Source: Dasypus novemcinctus
Lineage: Eukaryota; Chordata; Mammalia; Cingulata; Dasypodidae
Reading direction: 5' to 3'
NCBI RefSeq assembly: GCF_030445035.2
Contig: NC_092216.1
Span: 12,339,405-12,403,404, forward strand
DNA: 64,000 bases
Under the pieces are notes generated by a model. It saw nothing but the letters and a program-made list of their open reading frames with translations. It was not told where the DNA came from and did no database searches. Positions 11,829-23,634 of the stretch are shown here, in pieces (position 1 is the first letter of the stretch; each line of letters begins with the position of its first letter). A program made the position numbers and the translations under genes.

Positions 11829-12415
11829 TGTAGCAATTTGATATTATTGATGAATTCCAAAAAGTAATATTGGATTAGATTTATAAATTGATCTTTTCCT
11901 CTGGGCTTATTAGATTATATTGGATTCAAGGTTTACTTGATTAAATAATTATGTAACCCTTTTGTGCCAGTAGGGCTTTGAGTCCTCACTCTCTATGGGT
12001 GGGAACTCTCAGATAAAAGGCATGGCAAAGGATAGGGTTGAGGGCTTTTAATGTTGGAGATTTGATTTTGGAGTTTGATGCTGAAGCTGGAGCCCCAGGG
12101 AAAGAGACAGAACCATTTGCCTGATAGTCTACAGCTGACCTTGTGGAGAAAGACAAAGCCTAGAAAGCCTCAAAGCCTGCAGCTCACCTTGTGGAGGAAA
12201 CAGAAGAGCTGAGCCCAGAGGAACCCAGGAAGCCTGAACCCTCGCAGACGTTGGCAGCCATCTTGCCCCAATACTTGAAAACAGACTTTGGTGAGGGAAG
12301 TAACTTATGTTTTATGGCCTGATATCTGTGAGCTCCTACCCCAAATAAATACCCTTTATAAAAACCAGCCAGTTTCTGGTATTTTACGTCAGCACCCCTT
12401 TGGCTGACTGATACA
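11829..12415 (+). mobile_element. LTR-like element 'B', copy 1
   Basis: It begins TGTAGCAATTTG and ends CTGACTGATACA, giving the TG...CA termini of an LTR. AATAAA and TATAAA-like motifs lie near 12345-12362. The same element recurs inverted at 17870-18472. The two share the GATGAATTCC start, a GTTGGCAGCCATCTTG block and the TTGGCTGACT end. No coding capacity and no clear target duplication are visible. I do not recognise the family. Confidence 0.6.
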
Positions 12416-12835
12416 CACTCAAATATTTATGTTGTAAACTTTTAAAAGATTAGTTCAAAAATAAAACTCACTGTCCTCCAATGATAATCTAAGTAAATGA
12501 CTAACATTCAGAAAATATTTATTGAATTCCTTCCATGCATGAGATACAACGCTATATGTTTGACATATAAATGTGAGGAAAAACAGAGTCTATATCCTCA
12601 TGTTTTCTTCAGCTTAAGGGGGACTATTTTATTAGTGATATGATGTTTCTGCTGAAAAGAATAGAAAACATAAAATCAGTTATATAGAATTAAGTTTGTG
12701 TTTCATTTATAATAGTCTGGATATGGGCAGTCCAGAACAGGCTGGGCAAATTCATAGTTTGGTCAAAGATCCAAGCACATTTTTTCTAGTTGGGAATATT
12801 AGTAATTTGATCCCCATCCTTAAGAGAGAGAACTG
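12416..12835. other. Spacer with possible MIR/L2-like fragment
   Basis: The stretch around 12505-12640 (AGAAAATATTTATTGAATTCC, ...GAGATACAACGC..., ...TCCTCATG...) resembles an ancient MIR/L2-type 3' block. It is too diverged to name. No gene is seen. Confidence 0.35.
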
Positions 12836-15107
12836 CAAAATGGCTTCTCCTTACTAGTCTTCATTTCCTTTTTCAAAACTGAAAAAATGAAGAAAACACA
12901 AAGAGATAAAAGTTATTAAGAAGACATTAGGTGAGCATAAACAAGAATTTGTAGGCTTGTGAAGAAAATAATGGAATTTATCAGAATGAAAGACACAATG
13001 GATTAGATTATTAAATATTAGAAGCATTCAAAAACAGATTCTAAGTGGCAGAAGAAAGAATGAGAATGTTAGAAGAAATATCACCTGAATATGAAAAGTA
13101 AGAAGAACAGACAGAGTTAAAAAATGGAAAAAATTGAACAAGGTTTCAGGAGTTGAATGACAGAACAAAATGCAAACATAAACATCATGGGTGTCCCAGA
13201 AGAAGAAGAGAATGGAAAAAGGGCAGAAAGAATATGAGTCAATAATGGTTGAAATTTCCCAATACTTTTGAAAGACATATATATTCATATGAAGAAAGAA
13301 AATGCACTTGAAACAGTAAAAATCCAAATAGACCTTCTCTGAAATACATAATACTCGGAATTTCAAATGCTAAAGAAAAGGAGAGAATTCAGAAAGGAGA
13401 AAGAGAAAAACAATCCATATTATAAAAGTGATGGCCAATAGATTTAGCACTAATTTCTCAGCAGAAATCATGAAGATGATAAGGCCAAGGATATGAGATA
13501 TTTAAGTTACTGTAGAGAAAAACCGCCAACCAAGAATTTTTTATGTAGCAAAACATTCAAAATTGAGGTTAAAGTATACACAGATAAACTGAAACTGAGA
13601 TAGTGCGTCACCAAGAGACCAGCTCTACAAGAAATAAGTGCTGAAGCCTGAAAGGAAAACACAGAAGACAGAAGCTAAAGGACAGTGTAGAAATAAAGAT
13701 CATTAATAAGAGTAACTAAAAGGGTAATAAGACAGACAAAAATTAAGATATGACATAAGAAAGCCAAAGAATAAAATGGTTGAAGTAAGTAGTATCTTTA
13801 CAACAATAATATTGAATGTTAATGGACTGAATCAAAAGACTGATTTAATGAATAAAATGTGAGCCATATACAGACTATTTACAAAAGACTCACATTAGAT
13901 ACTAGGATGCATATAGGTTGATAATGAAATGTTGGGAGAGGATAATCCATGCAAACACCCCAAATGAGGTAAACACTGGCAAAACTGAAAGGCGAAATAG
14001 ACATCTCTCCAATAATAGCTGGAGATTTTGTTACACCAAGCTCATCATTGGATAGAACATTTACAAAGAATTAAGGAATCTGAGAACTTGAATAACATGA
14101 TAAATGAGCTAAACCTAACAGACACATAGTAACACTGAACCGGAACAGCAGGATATAAATTTCAAGTTCTCATGTATATTTCTACAGGATAGACCATGTG
14201 TTGGGTCACAAGACAGGTCTGAAGAGATTTTTTAAAAATTTAAATTATACAAAGCATTTTCTCTGACCATAATGGAATGAAACTTGAAATCAAAACGTGG
14301 TGAATGGGAACATTCACAAATAGATTGATGTTAAGCAACACAATCTTAAACAGTCAGTCAAAGTTTAAATTGCAAAAGAAATCTGTAACTATCTCAAGAT
14401 GAATGAAAACAGAACACAACATATCAAACCTATGGAATTCAGCAAAGTCAGTGCTAGCATGCTTTTTAGAATACACATGCTTACATTAAAAAAGAAGTAA
14501 AAGCTAAAATCAAAGACCTAACAATATACCTGGAGGAAGTAGAAAAAGAACAGCACACTAATCACAGAGCCAGAAGGAAAGAAATAACAAAGAGAAAAGC
14601 AGAAATAAATTGAGAAAAAGAATTATTGAGTCTCATCCAAACCAAATGTTGATTCTTTAAGAAGATCAATAAAACTGACAATTAGCTAGACGGGTAAAAA
14701 TGAGGGAAATGACATAAATTAATAAAATTTCAGAAATTGAGAGGGAGAAATGAGAGGATGGATGTTACTGCTGATCTCACAGAAATAAAAAAGATAAGAT
14801 ATTATGAAAAACTATATGACAAAAATTAGACAACTTAGGTAAAATGGACAACTTTCTAGAAACAAAACTACCTACACCAAGTCATGAAAAAGATAGACCT
14901 TAATAAATCAATCACAAGTAAAAAGACTAAATCAGCCATTAAAAAAAAAAAAGACTAGCCCAGGATCTGATAGCTCCACAGCTTCACAGATGAATTCTAC
15001 AAGTCATTTCCAAAACTAATAATCCTGCTCAAACCCTTCCAAAAACTGGAACAGGGAATACCACCTAACTCATTATATAAAGCCAATATCATCCTGTTCC
15101 AACCCAA

Positions 15108-15507
15108 CTACTGCAGGGCATGAGTTAGTGTGGTCATAAGACCAAAAAATGTACTGAGCACAGACTCTGACATCAGCTTTATTAGGACTTTTGGACAGGA
15201 GAGGCTCTCCAATGGTGGCAGTTGGGAGGAAGAAGATAGCTCTAAAAATATCAATGGGAAAATGAGGGGTGATATAAAGTTAACAAGGACATGCCACAGG
15301 GCCTAACAACAGAGTTTCTGCTAGGGTCCCATGTCAGCATACATGGGGACTTTGCTTATTTACAGGAATGAAGTTTTATTCCTCTGAGGAGGTTTGGTTC
15401 ATGTTACCATCCATACATTCTCTCCATTTCCTGGGAGGGTTATTAACCTTCAGCTTATATCTAGGTCATGCATGTGGCAATATACTAAGGCCCTGGACCC
15501 CCATACA
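15108..15507 (-). mobile_element. Antisense solo LTR inside L1
   Basis: L1 ORF2 is broken here. On the minus strand the insert begins TGTATGGGGG and contains TATA-like and AATAAAGC motifs toward its end. A CCCAA pentamer flanks both sides (15103-15107 and 15508-15512), fitting a 5-bp target duplication. The 3' terminus is not a clean CA, so that edge is approximate. Confidence 0.65.
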
Positions 15508-17763
15508 CCCAAATATCAAAGACAGAAAGGATACTACAAGAAGAGAAGATTATAGACAAATCTCTAATGAATATAAAAGCAAAAATCCTCAACAAAATAC
15601 TTCAAAATCGAATCCAACAGCCATTAAAAGAATTACAGATCATGATCAATTTTATCACAGATATGCAAGGGTGGTTCAACACAAGAAAATCAATTAATGT
15701 AATACATTAATTGTAATGTATTACATTACATGTTGTTAACAAACTGACAGAGAAAAATCACAAGATCATCTCAATAGATGCACAGAAGGCATTTGACAAA
15801 ATTCAGCATCCATTCTAGATGAAAGAAGTTAAAAAGATGGGAATAGAAGGAAATTTTCTCAATATAATACATGACACACATGAAAAACCCTCAGCCAACA
15901 TCCTACTTAATGTCGAAAACTTTAAAACTTTCTCTCTAAGATCTGGAACAAGAAAAGATGCACCCTGTCACCACTGTTATTAGCATCATACTAGAAGTTC
16001 TAGCTAGAGCTGTTAAGCAAGATAAGAAATAAATTGCATTCAAATCAGAAAGGAAGAAGTAAAACTTCACTATTTGTAGATGGTATATTTCTATATCTAG
16101 AAAATCCTGAAATATCTACAGTGAAGCTACTAGAAGCTAAGAAACAATTTGAGCAAAATGGTAGGATACAAGATCAACTCACGAAAATCAGTAGTGCTTC
16201 TGTATATTATAAATGAAAAATCTGGGATGGAAATCAGGAAGCCAATTCCATTTACAATAACAATTAAATTCCCAGGAATAAACTTAACAAAGGATGTAAA
16301 GGACCTGTACTCAGTAACTACAAAACACTACTAAAAGAAATTAAAGAAGTCCTAAACAATTTGAGGGATATTCCATGTTCATGGGTTGGAAAGCTAAGTA
16401 TTGTTTAGATGTCACTTCTTCCCAAATTGACTTACACATTCATTGGAGTCCCAATCGAACTTCCAAAAGCCTACTTTGAAGAAATGGAAAAGTCAATTAT
16501 CAAATTTATTTGGAAGGGAAAGGGACCCAGAATAGCCAAAAATATTTTTAAAAAGAACAAAGTTGGTGGACTTATATTTCCTGATTTAAAGTATACTACA
16601 AAGATACAATGGTCCAAAAACCAGTTATTGTTATAAAAATAGACATACCGAACAAGGGAATAACAGAACTGTGAACTCAGAAATACACCATCACCCTTAT
16701 GGTCAACTGATTTTTGGCAAGGCAACCAAATCCATCCAGCGTGAAAATAATAGTCTCTTGAACAAATGGGAGAACCAGATATCCATATTTAAAAGAATGT
16801 AAGAGAACTAGCACATCTCTTTTGAAATCAAAATGGATCAAAGACCTAAATATAAAGGTCTGGACCATAAAATCCCCAGAAGAAAATAGGAAAGCATCTA
16901 TAATGTCTTGTGGTGGGGGGTAGTTTATTAAAGTTTACTCCCAAAGCATGGGCAATGAAAGAAAAAATAGATAAATGGTACCTCCTCAAAATTAAATAAC
17001 TTTTGTGTTCCATGGAGTCTGTCATGAAAGTGAAAAGGCAGCCTACACAATGGGAGAAAATATTAGAAGCTACATATACAATACTGTTTAATATCCATGA
17101 TATATAAAGAGATTCTACAACTCAACAATAAAAACACAAAAGATCCAGTTAAAAAGTGGGCAAAAGACATGAATAGAAGTTTATCCAAAGAGGAATTACA
17201 AATGAAAAAAAGAAAAGCATACAGAAAGATGTTCAACATCACTGCTATTAGGACAATGCAAATCAAAACTACAGTGAGACATCATTTCACACATATTAGA
17301 ATGGCCACTCTCAAAAAAAAAAAAGAAAACTACAAGTGTTGGAGAAGATGTTGAAAAATAACCCTATTTACTCTTGGTTGGAATAGAGAAATGGCATGCC
17401 ACTGTACAAGACTGTTTGGCAGTTCCTCAGAAATTAAAATGTCCATCTGCCATATGATCTTGCAATCTCACTAATTGGAATATACTCAGAAGAACTGAAA
17501 GCAAGAATGTGAACAAGCATTTGCAAACTGATGCTCATAGCAGCATTACTGACAACTCCAAAAGTGAGTCATACAAAGGTTGCTCCATGAATTTTAAGAA
17601 ATGTACCTTACATTATGAGATGTTAATAATTAGGGTGGTATTTGGGCATAAATATACATAAAGCAAGCTATGGAGTATAATGAATAGTAAAATACTTACA
17701 TATTTTCATTAAGTGTAAGAAATAATTATGCCCAATAACTGAAAAAAGCTTTATATAAATTGT

Positions 17764-17828
17764 AACTATATTTATATATATATATTTATATATATATTTA
17801 TTTATTTATATATTTATATTAAATAAAT
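17764..17828 (+). repeat. TA/TTTA-rich microsatellite
   Basis: This is an alternating TATATA/TTTATA simple-sequence run in the 3' region of the L1, just upstream of LTR-like element B. Confidence 0.8.
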
Positions 17829-17869
17829 CAATGGAGATAGAATTAGATTAACAGATGTATATGACAGGT

Positions 17870-18472
17870 TGTTATTAGTCAGCCAAAGGGATGCTGAGGC
17901 AAAATACCAGAAATCGGTTGGCCTTTATAAAGGGTAGTTATTTGGGGTAGAAGGCCACTGTTACCAGACCATAAAGCATAAGTTACTTTCCTCACCAGTC
18001 GTTTGCCATGTGTTGGAGCAAGATGGCTGCCAACATCTGCAAGGGTTCAGGCTTCCTGGGTTCCTCTCTTCCTGGGGCTTGCTTCTTTCCGGACTTAGCT
18101 CCTCTGCTCATGCTACAAGGCCAGCTGTAGCCCATCAGGCGAATGGCTTGTCTCTTCCTGGGGCCTCTGCTGAGTCCAACTGAGCCTTCTCTCCATCCTC
18201 GAATATCTGCCTCTCTATGAGTTTACTTCCCAGTCTTCAGGATCAAAACTACCAACTCCCTTCTGCACAGTTGTTTCTCCGAGAGTCCCCAGACATCAAA
18301 GGGGTAGGGACTCAGTGTCAGTGGCCTAACCAAAGCCTCAATCATTATTTAATCAAGTAAAAATGAAACCTCTGAATCCAGTATAATCTAATGTACCCAG
18401 ATGAACAAGTCAGTTTACAAACATAATCCAATATCTATTTTTGGAATTCATAAACAATATTGAACTGCTACA
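17870..18472 (-). mobile_element. LTR-like element 'B', copy 2 (inverted)
   Basis: This is the reverse complement of the element at 11829-12415. It starts TGTAGCAGTTCA on the minus strand and ends CTGACTAATAACA. The two copies lie about 5.5 kb apart in inverted orientation, with the L1 between them. Both lack an ORF. Confidence 0.6.
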
Positions 18473-18655
18473 TTGAAAGGTTAGAAAGATAGAGAGGTGA
18501 CTCCTAAGTGGTATAGGTATTTTCTTTTTGGAGTAATGAAACTGCTCTAATATTGATTGTGGTAATAAATGCACAACTCCAATAATTCCAAAGCCTTTGA
18601 ATGTAAAACTTCAGATGGATTTTATGGTATGTCAATAAAATTGCTTTTTAAAAAG

Positions 18656-19169
18656 GTTCAAATAGCCTCTGCTTTACTTTGGTATTCTTTCTTTCTTCCT
18701 TTTTTACTTAACTATGTGTATCTACTCTAAACATTTTAGCTTTAAAAAGTCCCCTAGAATATTTTAAAATAATAAATAACCAAATGGTCATCTGGAAATT
18801 GATAACTGCTCAAAATTCAAGGAACACAATACTATAAGAATTAATATTGGAAAGATCATGAAAGCCAATAAAGTAAGAGTTGAATTCAGCTCTAAGGAAT
18901 GAGCACCAATTAAACAAATGACATGGTAGAAAGCATGGTGTTCAAATGATACATATAGTTTGAAGACCTGTGGTGAGAAAATATTGATTGTGGAGTCTAA
19001 ATTATTTAAGGAAAGTCAAAGTAAAGAAAATAAAGAACACAAAAGAGAGAGGAAACAATATAATGCTGGAGAGGAAGATGTTGAGCAAATATAACCGCAG
19101 GAGCCACGTATAGTGTTCATCCTGTTAGACTGAATGATCTTCTGCTTGTTGTTACTCTAAAAGACAGTG
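18656..19169. other. Unclassified spacer
   Basis: This is A-rich intergenic sequence without a recognisable gene, exon or named repeat. Confidence 0.35.
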
Positions 19170-19642
19170 TAATACAGAGATAGTAGCAAGGTGCTATAGG
19201 CTTAAAATTTATACAAAAGAAAAATACACAGCAGCATTAATATTAAGAATGGGAGAGAAGAATTTGGAATAGGTTCATAGAAAATTCTTATACTACATAT
19301 AATATAATATATTATTTGAAGGTGGGACTATGAGTTTTAAAAGATGTACACTCTAAGTCCTATTGTGAGTCAAAGAGAAATAATCCAAGAATGTAGAAAC
19401 AGAAAAATGGAATAGAAAAACAGATGGAATAAACAGAAAACACCTAGCAGGATGGAAGGCTTCACATCAGGAACAATAATAATTACACGGAATTTAAATG
19501 GCGAAACCACACAAATTAAGATAGAAATTGCCATTCTGCATAAAAGAGTAAGACCCAACTACTTTCTGTCTAAAGCAATACAAAGTTAAAGTTATTATCC
19601 TTTTACATATAACATATCTTTTGTATTACATCTTTTATTAAA
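19170..19642 (+). mobile_element. L1 ORF2 5' fragment
   Basis: The block around 19470-19560 (AATTACACGGAATTTAAATGG, then AAGACCCAACTAC) is the endonuclease-region signature of mammalian L1 ORF2 in plus orientation. The copy is decayed and ends close to the SINE that follows. Confidence 0.6.
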
Positions 19643-19652
19643 AGTTGTTATA

Positions 19653-20072
19653 GGGAAGCAGACTTGGCCCAGTGGTTAGGGCATCCACCTATCACATGGA
19701 AGGTCTGTGGTTCAAACGCCAGGCCTCCTTGACCTGTGTGGAGCTGGCCCATGTGCAGTGCTGATGCATGCAAGGAGTGCACTGCCATGCAGGGGTGTCC
19801 CCTGCATAGGGGAGCCCCATGCGCAAGGAGTGTGCCCCATAACGAGAGCCACCCAGCACGAAAAAAAAGTGCAGCCTGCCCAGGAATGGTGCCACACACA
19901 TGGAGAGCTGACACAACAAGACGACGCAACAAAAAGAAACACAGATTCCCATGCCGCTGACAACAACAGAAGCGGACAAAGAAGAACACACAGCAAATAG
20001 ACACAGAAAACAGACAACTGGGGCTGGGCAGGGTGAGGGGAGAGAAATAAATAAATAAATCTTTAAAAAAAT
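19653..20072 (+). mobile_element. DAS SINE (armadillo-type, tRNA-derived), full length
   Basis: The tRNA-like head (GGGAAGCAGACTTGGCCCAG, B-box GGTCTGTGGTTCAAACGCC) leads into a long unique body with a (AAAT)n-rich tail. A perfect 10-bp target duplication AGTTGTTATA flanks it at 19643-19652 and 20073-20082. It is almost complete and is one of the main clues that the host is a xenarthran. Confidence 0.92.
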
Positions 20073-20082
20073 AGTTGTTATA

Positions 20083-21180
20083 TTTCTTTAAAGTGTTGCA
20101 AAGACTAATCAAAAGGAAGTCTAGATATAAATCGTCATGTAACCCAAATGGAACCATGTTTGAAAGCTATGTTTCAATATGTGTACATCAGCTGCAGCAA
20201 ACACAGTATGAACATATAAAAAGATCATTGCTGGGGAAGGGACAAAGTGTTTGATGTTGGGTATGTGGAAGTACCTATATTGTATATGTGACTTACTGTG
20301 ATCTAAAACTTTTGTGAAAAGTAATTCACCAAATTCCTTACTAATTAGGAAAAAAAGAAAAAAGAAAGGCTGTAGACACTGAGGAAGAAATAAAAGAATT
20401 GCCTTGCCACTGTACATACAGGGTAACACCTATTGCAGTGATGAAAGGCAAAACATCAAAAACAAAGCTTTTTAATTTTTTCATTTTTTGATACCCCAAT
20501 TTATTTTTCCTTTGTTTCATTTTTCTAAATTAATATGTACTCTATATCTAACCTTTACACCCACCACCATATTCCATTTTACTATTAATTGAACTTGGCA
20601 ATACACTAGGCTTCATTTTTGAAGAAGTTTTGGACCACAGAGAGATTCAACTATGACAGGGCAGGAACACTGGTATGGGCTGTTATTGATGGGGGGGCAC
20701 ATGGTGGGAAGGGAGTTCTCCAGGGCATGTATACAAGGTACATGAAAATGTTTGGATATTTTCATAGTAGTGACAGAAACGACAACTGAGGGAGTGCTGA
20801 GTTCCTAGCCAGGAGAGCTCTATCACATTCCCCAATGGAACAGCAACAATCCCCCAAGTGCAATGGCAAACACCAATAAATAAGGATGGTCCAACAACGA
20901 GCCCTTGATACTGATGACTATGCTTATGAGCCTGTGCAAATGAAATAAGAACAAGGCCTAGAGCTGCAGGGTGCCTAAGAGTTACCTCCTCCATGTGGCT
21001 CAAATGTGGCCATGCTCTAAGCCAAACTCAGCATGTAAATGCATTACTGTCCCCCCACAGTGGAACAAGACTCACAGGGATGAGCCTCCCTGGCACTAAG
21101 GGATTACTACCAAACACCAACTGATGATGTAACTAGAAAGAGACCTTGAATAAAAAGTTCAACTCAGGCCAGCAGAATTT
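20083..21180 (+). mobile_element. Probable L1 3'-end sequence, unclassified
   Basis: No gene is seen. The stretch leads without a visible break into the L1-3'UTR-like repeat at 21181-22265 and may be its longer 5' part, since the other copies in the window are 5'-truncated within that repeat. The boundary is uncertain. Confidence 0.35.
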
Positions 21181-22265
21181 CTCAGCCTACATGTAACACC
21201 AGGTTTTAAAAACTGCTTTTTGACTTTGAATAAAAGGGGGAAATGGAAAGGACAAATGAGTTTATATGGCTGCGAGTCTCCCAAAAAGAGTCGGGAGGTC
21301 ATCACAGGGGTCGCACTTAGACACACCTCAGCAGGATCCCCAAGACAGCCAAAGTAGATACAACTCCAGGTACTGGTTCTCCTGAGGACTACAGAGACTC
21401 CCAGGTTCTATGGTCATGACAGATGGCTCTGGAGTTCAGTGCCATGTCAGTTGGCCCTACTTTGGAGTTTGTGTTCCTGAGTGTGATGGAGTTGGACTCA
21501 AATGTGACCTTTCTACACATGCCTCTTCTGTCACATTTACTGGACCTGCGGTTGGTGCTAGAGTTGGTGTATACTCAGGAGACCTGAATCTCTGGACTGT
21601 TCATGTGAAAACCAGGCCCTGAGCCTCAGCAGACTTGCAACTCCTACAGTCTGGTTTTTTGGACTTACCCCGGCCAATGAACAGGGAAGTGAAGAAGGTC
21701 AGCCACCACACAAGGGAGCTAAGAATGCCTCCAACTTCAAGCAAGAGAATTGCATCCATCATCCATGTGGAATCTAAGCCCCCTCTCGGTATGCAGGTGG
21801 AGTGGACATAACCATCCCAGAGTCCACAGGAAGGAGGAATAGAGTATTGATTAGAGTGGATTTATTGATATTCTACTACGGAACTATTGCAATTAGTAAT
21901 GGAAGAAATTGTAGCATTGATGTGGAGAAAGTGGCCACTGTAACTGCTGACGGTAGGGAGAGGGAAAAAGAGATATGATGTAGGGCACTTTCAGGGCTTG
22001 GAGTTTGTCCTGGGTGGTACGGCAGGGACACATGCTGGACACTGTATGTCCTGCCACAGCCCACTGGGTGGACTGGGGGAGAGTGTAACTAGTGTAAACA
22101 ACTATACATGTGTTGCAGCAGTGCTCCAAAATGTATTCACCAAATGCAATGAATGTTCCACGATGACGAAAGAGGTTGTTGATGTGGGAGGAGTGGGGTG
22201 AGCAGGGTGGGGGTATATAGGAACCTCATTTTTTTTAATGTAACAGTTATGAAAAAGAGAGAGAA
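21181..22265 (+). repeat. L1-3'UTR-like repeat 'A', copy 1
   Basis: This is a non-coding dispersed repeat present four times in the window (here, 32760-33060, 49395-50490 and 57727-58336). All copies share the same 3' end, with TGATGTGGAGAAAGTGGCC, GTTGTTGATGT and a GGGAACCTCAT-type terminus followed by T/A-rich sequence. Their 5' ends differ. A variable 5' end with a fixed A-rich 3' end is the mark of LINE-driven insertion. I take it for the 3'UTR of a xenarthran L1, but I cannot confirm the family. Confidence 0.6.
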
Positions 22266-23634
22266 AAAAAGGAATTTAAGGAAGAGTGAAGTAAGAAACT
22301 CCAAGGACCTGTCCTTGCAAAGAAACTTAAAAAAATCTGTCCTAAACTTTATCAAGTTTGTCAGACCTTAGGAAAATGGTAAAAGATTTAGAGCAAAAAG
22401 AAAAATTTTTAATCAGGAAAAAGCAACGAAAACAAGATAGAACATTGTAGCATTTTAATTTAATAGCATGGTCTTGGTCTTCAAAGAAGTAGCCTGCATT
22501 CACCATGTGGTCCACGCAAAGAAAAAGAGCAGATTCATTCCCAAGAAATTCCTTGTTTCTGTTTTGACTTATCTGGAGTTGTCCTGAAGGACAGATGCAA
22601 GGAGTGTACCTTTAATTCATCAAATTCAGCCTCTCTTGGGGAAGAAAAGCAACTATGCATAGAAGGCATTCCTCAAATCATTAAAAGGCCAATAGGAAGC
22701 TGCTGCCATTTAGGGAAAAGAATATATAAACTAGGTAAACAATAGGCACACTGAAATCTTGGGAGGAAAGGCTAAAGAATAAGACAATTTGGGGAAGAAG
22801 GGCTTCTAGAATAAGGGAACCTAGAGAGTCAAACACATCTCAGAGCAGAAAACCTGCTCAGAAAAGTCCTGAAAAGATCTCAAGCTTACATGTCTGATTG
22901 ATCATCAGGCTCTATGCAAGCAGAAAGTTAAATTGAAGGCTTATTTGTACATTTCGATATTTAATACAATAATTTTGGAATTCTGTCCCTGAATCCATTG
23001 TTTCTTAAATTTTTGATATGGAGAGATTTCCTGGAGTGCTTGGAGCTTACAAAAACAAACAAAGGCAGAAGCCCCTTTCATAGTCTTTGCAAATTGGCTC
23101 TATGTTGTTCAGAAGTTAGCCCCTCTATTAAAATCAGACTGAGTTGAATATTATCTTCTCTGGTCTTTCCTGAGCAGATTTCTCATTCTGAATAAACATG
23201 TGTATGTGCTTGTGGCGATAGGTATTTCCTCATTTAAAGCGATCCAAATGCCGTCTCATTTTCTACGAAATAAACGGCACCCTCTTTCCCAAAGGAACTC
23301 TATTTTATGTCTTAAGATTGATAATCTTTTGCCCCTAGGCTGCTTCTATTTGATTGTTTATTATACTAATTTAATTGTCTACAAGGTACTTCTGCATGTA
23401 GGGCACATTTGGAATAATGAGCCAGAGATGTCTATTCTGATTCAGTTCTTCAGGGTGTCACCAGATAAACACAAACACACATGGACTGAATTATATGCCG
23501 CAAGATTACTCTGCTCCCTTCAGGACAGCACCAGGGATCCACAAGGACAATGCATGCTGGTTTCACACCCAGCCAGGGAGTGGATGTAGGAAGGACCAAA
23601 AGGATGCCATGAGCTTTTTCTTGGTGTTTTTTAA
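22266..23634. other. Unclassified region, possible LTR remnant
   Basis: This stretch has LTR-like composition and ends in AATAAA near 23189. It contains a 129-codon ORF (23200-23589) that I do not recognise and that has no splice or repeat context to support it. A solo ERV LTR is the likeliest explanation for 22280-23200. Confidence 0.3.

Larger units (their letters stand above)
12836..18655 (+). mobile_element. L1 retrotransposon, interrupted twice
   Basis: This is an L1 in plus orientation. ORF1-like sequence (12840-13450) leads to an inter-ORF region, ORF2 endonuclease and RT remnants (13770-16400), and a clear C-terminal ORF2 block at 16409-16620 (LPKLTYTFIGVPIELPKAYF). A 3' end at about 18500-18655 carries the TGATTGTGGTAATAAATGCACAACTC-type terminus. 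Frameshifts and stops occur throughout. An antisense LTR (15108-15507) interrupts ORF2, and LTR-like element B (17870-18472) interrupts the 3'UTR. Confidence 0.8.

Noticed and set aside
16409-16636. 75-codon ORF with conserved motifs
   Set aside because: It is the C-terminal part of L1 ORF2, not a host gene.
19648-20157. Overlapping ORFs up to 169 codons on both strands around 19.7-20.1 kb, and similar ones at 28.6-28.9 and 61.6-61.9 kb
   Set aside because: These are translations of the DAS SINE body, repeated identically wherever the SINE occurs.
23200-23589. 129-codon plus-strand ORF
   Set aside because: No recognised domain, no splice or promoter context, and it overlaps a probable LTR remnant. 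It was left as unclassified sequence.
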